A stretch of 20,730 nt of DNA from Prevotella sp. GTDB lineage: Bacteria > Bacteroidota > Bacteroidia > Bacteroidales > Bacteroidaceae. The notes below the pieces were generated by a model. The model was given only the letters and a program-made list of their open reading frames with translations. It was not told the origin of the DNA and ran no database searches. The DNA lies in assembly GCA_017623335.1 (NCBI GenBank), contig JAGAPI010000154.1:1-20730 (forward strand), given 5' to 3'. This document shows positions 15,501 through 20,730 of the stretch, piece after piece. Made by a program: the position numbers and the translations under genes. The stretch's first letter is position 1; each line of letters opens with the position of its first letter.

Positions 15501-16685
15501 TTATTTAAATATTTTCCTTATTCTCTCCAACGCCTCGCCCAGCTTTTCCTCCTTTGCACAAAGCGAGATGCGTATGTATCTCTCACCACGGCTGCCGAAG
15601 ATAAATCCCGGGGTGATGAACACCCTTGCCTCGTGGAGCACCTTTTCGGTGAGCTGCTCAACGTTATCATATTTGTCGGGGATGCGTCCCCAAAGGAACA
15701 TTCCCACCTGACTGCGGTCATATTCACAGTCCAGCACGTCCATTATTTCCTCGGCATAACGGCGGCGGCGACGGTAGCGGTCAACGTTTGCCTCGCGGTG
15801 CCACTCGGCAGTGTTTTCGGTCAGTGCCTTTGCGGCTGCCAGCTGCAGTCCGCGGAAAGTTCCGCTGTCGATGTTGCTCTTCACCTTGAGAATCCATGAG
15901 ATAAACGTGGCGTTGGCGATGCACATTCCCACACGCCAGCCGGGCATGTTATGGCTTTTCGACATTGAGTTGAACTCAATGCAACAGTCCTTGGCACCCG
16001 GCACCTGAAGCAGCGAGATGGGCTTTTCGTTGAGAATGAACGAGTAAGGGTTGTCGTTGACCACCACGATGTTCTTTCTGTGTGCGAAATCCACCAGCCG
16101 CTCGTATGTCTCCATGCGGGCATTGGCTCCCGTGGGCATGTTGGGATAGTTGGTCCACATCAGCCTCACTCCGCTCAAGTCCATCGCCTCCAGCTGCTGC
16201 CAGTCGGGCTGCCAGCCGTTTGCCTCGTCAAGGTTGTAGTTAACCACCTGCGCTCCCAGCAGCTTGCTGAGCGAGGTGTAGGTGGGATATCCGGGATTGG
16301 GCACCAGCACCTTGTCGCCGGGATTCACGAATGCGAGCGTTACATGCAGTATGCCCTCCTTGCTGCCTATGAGCGGCAGCACCTCGGCAGCGGCATTCAC
16401 CTCAACGCCATACCAGCGGCGGTAAAATCCAGCCATCGCCTCTCTCAGCTCCGGAGTTCCCATTGTTGGCTGATAGCCGTGGGCATCGGGTCTGCGTGCC
16501 ACCTCGCACAGTGTCTCCACCGTCTGCTCCGACGGCGGCATGTCAGGGCTTCCTATCGCCAGGCTCACGATGTCCCTACCCTCTGCATTAAGGCGCGCCA
16601 CTTCCTTCAACTTACGGCTGAAGTAGTATTCCTGCACCTCGTCAAGCCGCTGTGCCGGCTTGATGCTAAACTGACTGTTTTCCAT
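15501..16685 (-). CDS. Class I/II PLP-dependent aminotransferase, probably aromatic
   Basis: This 394-residue fold-type I aminotransferase has family motifs GYQPTMGTPELREA, LIGSKEG, NPGYPTY, NYPNMPTGA, VVNDNPYS, the PLP-binding lysine K243 in NSMSKSHNMPGWRVG, and the substrate-carboxylate arginine near the C-terminus (RYIRISL). Its place between pheA and the DAHP synthase-chorismate mutase gene suggests that it performs the final step, phenylpyruvate to phenylalanine and 4-hydroxyphenylpyruvate to tyrosine, with glutamate as donor. The substrate is inferred from context; by sequence alone it could also act on methionine, alanine or diaminopimelate-type substrates. Its start overlaps the end of pheA by 20 nt, pointing to translational coupling. 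Confidence 0.9.
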   Translation of the reverse strand: MENSQFSIKPAQRLDEVQEYYFSRKLKEVARLNAEGRDIVSLAIGSPDMPPSEQTVETLCEVARRPDAHGYQPTMGTPELREAMAGFYRRWYGVEVNAAAEVLPLIGSKEGILHVTLAFVNPGDKVLVPNPGYPTYTSLSKLLGAQVVNYNLDEANGWQPDWQQLEAMDLSGVRLMWTNYPNMPTGANARMETYERLVDFAHRKNIVVVNDNPYSFILNEKPISLLQVPGAKDCCIEFNSMSKSHNMPGWRVGMCIANATFISWILKVKSNIDSGTFRGLQLAAAKALTENTAEWHREANVDRYRRRRRYAEEIMDVLDCEYDRSQVGMFLWGRIPDKYDNVEQLTEKVLHEARVFITPGFIFGSRGERYIRISLCAKEEKLGEALERIRKIFK

Positions 16686-17508
16686 CTTTATAGTCTCCTA
16701 AAATCTTTAATTCCTTTGTCAACGGTGTAATCGCGTCGATGCTCTGACGGTAGCGCGTGATATCACTGTAGCTCACGTCAACATAAAACATATATTCCCA
16801 CTCATGGCCCACAATTGGCAGCGACTGTATCTTGGTGAGGCTCATCTTGTAGAACGAGAGGATGCTCAGCACCATCGACAGCGACCCCTCCTCATGGGGC
16901 AGCGAGAACACAAGGCTCGACTTGTTGGTGTCGCTTATCGACCGCAGGAAGTCAGCCTTATGCGGATTGCATGTCACGAGAAACCGTGTATAGTTGTGCT
17001 TGTTGTCCTCAATGTTGTTTTCCAATACCTTCAGTCCGTACATTCTGGCGGCATCGGCATGGCAGATTGCCGCCCATCCCTTACACTGGTTCTCGGCTAT
17101 ATACATTGCCGAGCCGGCAGTGTCCTCAGCCTCAACAGCCTTCAGTCTGGGATGCTTCGAGAGAAACTCACGGCACTGCATCAGCGCCACCGGATGCGAA
17201 TGCACCTCAGTGATGGTGTCCCAGTCGTCGCCGGGCAGACAGCATATACAATGTGATATGTGGAGCTTGTGCTCTCCCACCACCGTTGTGCCGCTGTCGC
17301 GCAGCAGCTCGTAATTATGCAGCAGGCTGCCAGCTATGGTGTTCTCTATCGCCGTCATGCCAATCACCGTGGGGTCCTTCTTGATGTTGTCGAACACCTG
17401 CTCGAATGTCTGGCAGCATATCAGCTGTATCTGTTCTCCTTCGAAATACTGGTGGGCGGCAATGTCGTGAAACGACCCACGTACTCCTTGTATTGCAATT
17501 CTTCTCAT
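16666..17508 (-). CDS. pheA: Prephenate dehydratase
   Basis: It converts prephenate to phenylpyruvate, the phenylalanine branch. The 280-residue monofunctional protein has a catalytic PDT domain (about 4-183) with IQGVRGSFHDIAA, AIENTIAGSL, the SHPVALMQC segment, EDTAGSAMYIAE and the catalytic YTRFLV motif (TRF). A C-terminal ACT domain (about 195-272) follows, with SLVFSLPHEEGSLSMVL and KIQSLPIVGHEWEYMFYVD. The ACT motif normally reading ESRP reads QSLP here, so phenylalanine binding may be altered. It is the first enzyme gene of the operon, directly preceded by a leader-peptide attenuator (17531-17689). The ATG ending at 17508 gives the expected MRRIAIQGVRGSF start. Confidence 0.95.
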   Translation of the reverse strand: MRRIAIQGVRGSFHDIAAHQYFEGEQIQLICCQTFEQVFDNIKKDPTVIGMTAIENTIAGSLLHNYELLRDSGTTVVGEHKLHISHCICCLPGDDWDTITEVHSHPVALMQCREFLSKHPRLKAVEAEDTAGSAMYIAENQCKGWAAICHADAARMYGLKVLENNIEDNKHNYTRFLVTCNPHKADFLRSISDTNKSSLVFSLPHEEGSLSMVLSILSFYKMSLTKIQSLPIVGHEWEYMFYVDVSYSDITRYRQSIDAITPLTKELKILGDYKDGKQSV

Positions 17509-17530
17509 ATATTTTTTGTTCTTTATTATT

Positions 17531-17574
17531 AAAAAAAGAACTGTCCCGCCTTGATATATTCAAGCGGGACAGTT
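17531..17574 (-). terminator. Attenuator terminator ahead of pheA
   Basis: On the minus strand AACTGTCCCG-CTTGA pairs with TCAAG-GCGGGACAGTT (17539-17574; 15 bp, one bulged C, 5-nt loop). C and then seven T residues (17531-17537) follow. It stands between the leader peptide and the pheA start at 17508, so it would stop transcription before the operon when formed. Confidence 0.88.
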
Positions 17575-17630
17575 TATTGTTATTTCCTTAACCATTGTCA
17601 TAAGTTGAATTTTACACGCAACTTCCCGCT
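17563..17630 (-). promoter_or_regulatory. Antiterminator pairing of the Phe/Tyr attenuator
   Basis: On the minus strand AGCGGGAAGTT (17620-17630), inside leader codons 20-24, is complementary to AACT-G-TCCCGCT (17563-17574): 11 pairs with one bulged G. That second segment is also the 5' arm of the terminator, so the two structures exclude each other. A ribosome held on the Tyr/Phe codons would leave AGCGGGAAGTT free and favour read-through; one reaching the TAA at 17612 would cover it and favour termination. A weaker segment ACTTCTT within the aromatic codons could pair with GGGAAGT as the 1:2 hairpin. Confidence 0.8.
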
Positions 17631-17689
17631 CTACAATTCCTTGCAAAGTAAAAGTAATAGTAAAAGAAGTAAGCGTTCAAATTCTTCAT
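17612..17689 (-). CDS. Phe/Tyr-rich leader peptide of the pheA operon
   Basis: This is a 25-codon reading frame on the minus strand. It starts with ATG (17687-17689) in MKNLNA, runs through nine consecutive aromatic codons (YFFYYYFYF, codons 7-15, 17645-17671; five Tyr, four Phe), then ARNCRAGSCV and TAA. Such a run has no likely structural purpose and matches exactly the two amino acids made by the downstream operon. It works as a sensor: scarcity of charged tRNA-Phe or tRNA-Tyr stalls the ribosome here. It lies about 45 nt after the predicted transcription start and 38 nt before the terminator stem. An ATG TCA AAA TAA frame just upstream (MSK) is probably irrelevant. Confidence 0.9.
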   Translation of the reverse strand: MKNLNAYFFYYYFYFARNCRAGSCV

Positions 17690-17739
17690 TATTCTCTGTT
17701 TATTTTGACATTTTGTTATTTTATTCTTAAATCACGCTG

Positions 17740-17771
17740 CAAAGTTACAGTTTTTTCTTGTAACAGCCAAA
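17740..17771 (-). promoter_or_regulatory. Promoter of the Phe/Tyr operon
   Basis: On the minus strand TTTG (17768-17771) is followed by 20 nt and the -7 box TAACTTTG (17740-17747). Transcription would start near 17734 and give a leader of about 225 nt that contains the attenuator. It begins 20 nt past the stop of the upstream TPR gene. Confidence 0.8.
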
Positions 17772-17791
17772 AAAAATGCCACTTTTTTTCA

Positions 17792-18289
17792 TTATTCCGC
17801 CGATTTTTTACATTCGCGGCAGTCTTTGCCGCCAATTGCAGCCATATTACGCGCATTTGCCATGCCAAAAACCGGCCTGACTTTCTGCTCCACGCCCTCG
17901 GCAGTGTACTCGCCGCTCACAGCCTCCATGCAACTTTGGTCCATCTGCAGCGCCTTGCGCACCTCCTGCTCGGCACCCACGGTGTCACCCATGGAATATT
18001 TCATCCTGCCGCGTTCCTTGTAAACGGTGGCTATCCTGGCCTTCAATGCCGTCAGCGCGTCGGTAGATTCAGCGTGCTCCGTAAGCCACAGGGCATCGGC
18101 AGCCGCTCCGTCGGCATCGCCCATTGACAGTAACAGTTCGCTGCGTGTGAGATATGCGTCGGCATAGCCGTCGTCAGCCATAAGGCATTGCGTCAGCTTC
18201 ACCACCGCTCCAATCGGGTCACCCTTGGCTATGCTCGCCTTGGCTTCATCAAGTAGCGTTTGCGCCATTTCTCTTTGATTGCTCTGCAT
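17792..18289 (-). CDS. Small TPR-repeat protein
   Basis: This 165-residue protein has no signal peptide and is probably cytoplasmic. TPR-like helix pairs are visible at about 8-41 (AKASIAKGDPIGAVVKLTQCL), 42-75 (ADAYLTRSELLLSMGDADGA) and 90-120 (ERGRMKYSMGDTVGAEQEVR). The C-terminus carries a CREC cysteine pair (GGKDCRECKK), possibly a metal or redox site. It is the last gene of the GH25/zinc-ribbon operon, 24 nt after the preceding stop. An internal ATG at 18268 is an alternative start. The function is not known; association with the zinc-ribbon membrane protein is inferred only from position. Confidence 0.8.
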   Translation of the reverse strand: MQSNQREMAQTLLDEAKASIAKGDPIGAVVKLTQCLMADDGYADAYLTRSELLLSMGDADGAAADALWLTEHAESTDALTALKARIATVYKERGRMKYSMGDTVGAEQEVRKALQMDQSCMEAVSGEYTAEGVEQKVRPVFGMANARNMAAIGGKDCRECKKSAE

Positions 18290-18313
18290 ATCTATATATA
18301 ATAATGTGTTATC

Positions 18314-19147
18314 TCATTCCTCCAACTTCTTCGGCTTTATGTTGTCAGCAGAATTTGTCATGTCGCTTACAGTCAGTGTGTCAGCAGCATTCCTTATCTC
18401 TTCAGCCTTTTTGTCATACTGCTGCACGGCCTCATCATAATGCATTCCGTCAGGGTGCCCGTTCATATAGCGCTGGTAGCTGTCCTGAGTGTCGGCAAGT
18501 GTTGCCACAACCCAGTCGATGGAATCAATCATAATCTTTGCCTCAGGCTCATGAACCGAGCCGGGGTGCATCTTGAGATAACGCTCCAGTGCAGTGCGGC
18601 TGCGCGACACCTTGGCATCGTTCCATTCCTTGTCCATCTCCCTAAAACGGTCGAGGTACACCTCCACCGAGTCTATATGCTCCTGCGGAGCACGCCCGCC
18701 ATAGATGTCGAGGTAGTTCTGCAACACCGACGGCTCGTTGCTTGCCAAGGCATTGAGATATGCCTCCTCCTCGTTGTGGCGCTCCATGTTCTGATACAGA
18801 TACAGTCCGCCGAACACCACCGACAGCGTCACCACAAGAGCTACGACAATCACCCACACAGCCGTGCGTTTTTTCTTTCCGCCATTCTTACTTCCATTGG
18901 CACCGTCACTGTTGTCAGGAGTCTCCTTTGCTGTCATAACATCCTGAGCAACAACAGTATCTCTATTTACTGTCTGCGTACCGGCAAGCATGGCGTGACA
19001 TACAGGACACATTTCTTGGTCACTGAACACCGTGGCACCACAGCTCTGACACGTAGTTACGTTTCCGGCTATATCCACCCCACAGCCGGGGCAGGTCTTT
19101 GCGCGGTCGCTCACCTGGCGGCCACATTCGGGACATTTTATAATCAT
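18314..19147 (-). CDS. Double zinc-ribbon single-pass membrane protein
   Basis: The N-terminus has two zinc ribbons of the CxxC-x10-CxxC pattern: C5, C8, C19, C22 and C33, C36, C47, C50. A low-complexity linker with a basic KKKR stop follows, then a membrane helix at about 96-118 (VWVIVVALVVTLSVVFGGLY) and a C-terminal domain of about 160 residues. That domain is rich in charged helices with repeated SYQRYMNGHPDG / ALERYLKMHPGS-like units. The positive residues before the helix predict ribbons inside and the C-terminal domain in the periplasm. The ATG overlaps the stop of the GH25 gene as ATGA, indicating translational coupling. No enzymatic motif is seen; a sensory or scaffolding role is a guess. 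Confidence 0.85.
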   Translation of the reverse strand: MIIKCPECGRQVSDRAKTCPGCGVDIAGNVTTCQSCGATVFSDQEMCPVCHAMLAGTQTVNRDTVVAQDVMTAKETPDNSDGANGSKNGGKKKRTAVWVIVVALVVTLSVVFGGLYLYQNMERHNEEEAYLNALASNEPSVLQNYLDIYGGRAPQEHIDSVEVYLDRFREMDKEWNDAKVSRSRTALERYLKMHPGSVHEPEAKIMIDSIDWVVATLADTQDSYQRYMNGHPDGMHYDEAVQQYDKKAEEIRNAADTLTVSDMTNSADNIKPKKLEE

Positions 19148-19857
19148 CTTCTTCTATTATAATTATGTTTATACCTTATATCTCTAAGTGAATGCGAACC
19201 TACAAAACGACTCTTATCCACATAGCCCGAAATTCCGGCTATGCGTCCCTTGCCTGTGTACTGCCACAAAGTGTAGTCGCGATTGTCTGCAAGTATCGGC
19301 TCCTCATTGGTATACATGGCAATCATCAGCTGCCAGCCGTCAAGCTTGCCGCACAGATGGCGGTTGTAGAAATTACGGCCTGTATAGAGCAGCGGCTTTT
19401 GGTTGTAGGCTTCCTCCACAAGATTGAGAAAGCGGAACAGCGAGTCGCAAAACTCCTCATTGGGCAGCCCGCCGGTGCTCTCGATGTCAATCATCGGAAT
19501 AAGATCCTGCTCACCTGGCAGACATTGAGTCATGAAATTTTCAAGCTGCACGTCCTGCGGAGTCTTGGGACGGTAGAAATGATACGAGCCCACCATGAGT
19601 CCGTGGCGGTGGGCAAGCTGTATGTTGCGCTCGTAAGTGGCGTCAATCCTGTCACCGCCCTCGGTAGCCTTGATATAAACATAGCGTATATTGGTGTTCT
19701 CACCGATAGTTTCCCAAAACACCTCGCCCTGATAGTGACTTATGTCTATGCCATGGATATGCTCGCAGGTATCCTCACACTGAATGTAAGGATTCTGATT
19801 CTGTGCGACAGCAACCGCAGGAAGCAGCAAAAATATGTATTTTAATAGTTTTTTCAT
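19144..19857 (-). CDS. Glycoside hydrolase family 25 muramidase (lysozyme), secreted
   Basis: GH25 enzymes cleave the beta-1,4 bond between N-acetylmuramic acid and N-acetylglucosamine in peptidoglycan. The 237-residue protein has a signal peptide (MKKLLKYIFLLLPAVAVA, cleavage before QNQ). The GH25 motifs follow: GIDISHYQG with D37, YIKATEGG with E65, GSYHFYRP, and the catalytic MIDIES with D123 and E125. TLWQYTGKG near the end is also typical. The ATG ending at 19857 begins the signal peptide; a start at 19869 would add only MQNA. It is first in a three-gene operon behind a -7 box at 19880-19887. Roles in wall turnover or in attacking competitors cannot be distinguished. Confidence 0.92.
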   Translation of the reverse strand: MKKLLKYIFLLLPAVAVAQNQNPYIQCEDTCEHIHGIDISHYQGEVFWETIGENTNIRYVYIKATEGGDRIDATYERNIQLAHRHGLMVGSYHFYRPKTPQDVQLENFMTQCLPGEQDLIPMIDIESTGGLPNEEFCDSLFRFLNLVEEAYNQKPLLYTGRNFYNRHLCGKLDGWQLMIAMYTNEEPILADNRDYTLWQYTGKGRIAGISGYVDKSRFVGSHSLRDIRYKHNYNRRR

Positions 19858-19879
19858 TGCATTTTGCACTTTTGTGGTG

Positions 19880-19909
19880 CAAAGTTACAATTTTTTCAGG
19901 AAAAAACAT
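19880..19909 (-). promoter_or_regulatory. Probable promoter of the GH25 operon
   Basis: The minus strand has a perfect -7 box TAACTTTG (19880-19887). At the 19-nt spacing the -33 triplet is ATG (19907-19909), a poor match to TTG. The predicted start near 19874 gives a leader of about 17 nt. Confidence 0.55.
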
Positions 19910-19917
19910 TAACTTTG
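19910..19917 (+). promoter_or_regulatory. Probable -7 box of the clostripain-like gene
   Basis: TAACTTTG (19910-19917) is a perfect plus-strand -7 box located 18 nt before the ATG at 19936. No good -33 TTG is found 19-20 nt upstream, so activity may be weak or need an activator. With 19878-19887 it forms a perfect 10-bp inverted repeat. Confidence 0.5.
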
Positions 19918-19935
19918 CATCAAAAATATTACGAA

Positions 19936-20730
19936 ATGAAGTATTTATTAACTATGATTTGCCTTTTGGCAGCATTTTCCTCGTGCGGCAGCGACCACGA
20001 CGATGAACCGGATATCACCCCGAAGGGACGCACGGTGCTGGTGTACGTTTCAGCCGAGAATACACTCAACGATTTCTTTGACACTAACCTCGCCATGATG
20101 GTAAAGGGAGCGCGGAGCCTGTCAAAAGACGACCACCTGATAGCCTTCGTCGACAGGGCAAGCACCACAGAGATGCCGTATATAGCCGAGATTACAGACG
20201 GTACGATTACCAAGGTGAAGGAATTTGCAACCGACATCACGGCATCTGACCCGCGAGAGATGCGCGACATAATAAAATGGACAGCTGCAAACTATCCTGC
20301 ACAAGACTACGGGCTGGTGCTCTGGGGGCACGCCTCGGGATGGCTAATCGAGGACTCCGTGACCACACGTTCCGGCGGTCCCAAAAGGGCATTTGGAATT
20401 GACAACGGCACAAACTCACCAGGCAGTGACCGCGGAAAATGGATGAATACTCCGTCAATGGTGAAATATATTACCGAAACCGGCATAAAGTTCAAATTCA
20501 TTTTTGCCGACATCTGCTGTTTCCAGTGCGTGGAGAACGCCTACGAACTGAGAAATGCAACAGAATGGCTCATTGGCTCACCTGCAGAGATTCCTGCATA
20601 CGGTGCTCCATACGATGCCGTTGTGCCCCACTTCTTCAGCCGCAGCACCGACTTCTATAAAGGCATTATTGACGAATATGAAAAGGCATACGCCAACCAA
20701 CAATACGGTGGCACCACTTACTCTGTTCCT
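19936..20730 (+). CDS. Clostripain-family (C11) cysteine peptidase-like lipoprotein, 3' end missing
   Basis: The frame is open from the ATG at 19936 to the window end (265 codons, no stop). It begins with a lipoprotein signal (MKYLLTMICLLAAFSSC, lipidated Cys17) followed by GSDHDDEPD. An acidic stretch like this next to the lipid anchor resembles the Bacteroidetes surface-export signal. The body matches clostripain-related peptidases: GRTVLVYVSAENTL, YGLVLWGHASGW with catalytic H132, and FADICCFQCVENAYEL, where C194 aligns with the nucleophile of the usual D-x-C motif. C11 peptidases cleave after basic residues. It is likely surface-anchored; the substrate is unknown. It is divergent from the GH25 operon. 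Confidence 0.86.
   Translation, partial: MKYLLTMICLLAAFSSCGSDHDDEPDITPKGRTVLVYVSAENTLNDFFDTNLAMMVKGARSLSKDDHLIAFVDRASTTEMPYIAEITDGTITKVKEFATDITASDPREMRDIIKWTAANYPAQDYGLVLWGHASGWLIEDSVTTRSGGPKRAFGIDNGTNSPGSDRGKWMNTPSMVKYITETGIKFKFIFADICCFQCVENAYELRNATEWLIGSPAEIPAYGAPYDAVVPHFFSRSTDFYKGIIDEYEKAYANQQYGGTTYSVP

Noticed and set aside
17509..17734. T-box or amino-acid riboswitch ahead of pheA
   Set aside because: The leader contains an evident aromatic-rich peptide with matched terminator and antiterminator. No T-box consensus or aptamer-like core was seen.

Overview
The window looks like chromosomal DNA of a Bacteroidales bacterium, most likely Prevotella or a close relative (inference). The evidence is: Bacteroidetes-type promoters (TTTG, 19-20 nt, TAnnTTTG) in front of most transcription units; A/T-rich translation leaders without clear Shine-Dalgarno sequences; a hybrid two-component regulator; an AAA-ATPase/PD-(D/E)XK protein of a family abundant in this phylum; and the gene order prephenate dehydratase, aminotransferase, DAHP synthase-chorismate mutase fusion, prephenate dehydrogenase.

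Layout. Positions 29-103 hold a minus-strand tRNA-Val(CAC) with its own promoter. Positions 256-4168 hold a minus-strand unit: a promoter, gyrA, then a secreted TPR protein closed by a strong hairpin terminator. Positions 4249-7140 hold a minus-strand two-component pair: a TPR-containing LytS-like histidine kinase and a LytTR response regulator. Positions 7264-7400 hold a plus-strand promoter followed about 60 nt later by an intrinsic terminator, which predicts a short RNA of about 100 nt. Positions 7573-9211 hold the AAA-ATPase/PD-(D/E)XK gene. Positions 9296-13390 hold a hybrid two-component regulator whose DNA-binding tail is out of frame. Positions 13433-13520 hold four palindromes spaced exactly 22 bp apart, between convergent genes.

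Positions 13633-17771 are a complete phenylalanine/tyrosine operon on the minus strand. It has a promoter, a 25-residue leader peptide with nine consecutive Tyr/Phe codons, a mutually exclusive antiterminator and terminator, and then pheA, aminotransferase, DAHP synthase-chorismate mutase and tyrA. This is a textbook layout for ribosome-mediated attenuation and the strongest regulatory finding here. The four enzymes cover the committed first step (DAHP), chorismate to prephenate, both prephenate branches, and the final transamination.

Positions 17792-19887 hold a three-gene minus-strand operon: a GH25 muramidase, a double-zinc-ribbon membrane protein and a small TPR protein. It is divergent from a clostripain-like lipoprotein gene that starts at 19936 and runs off the end of the window. 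All calls come from reading the sequence; no database search was possible.
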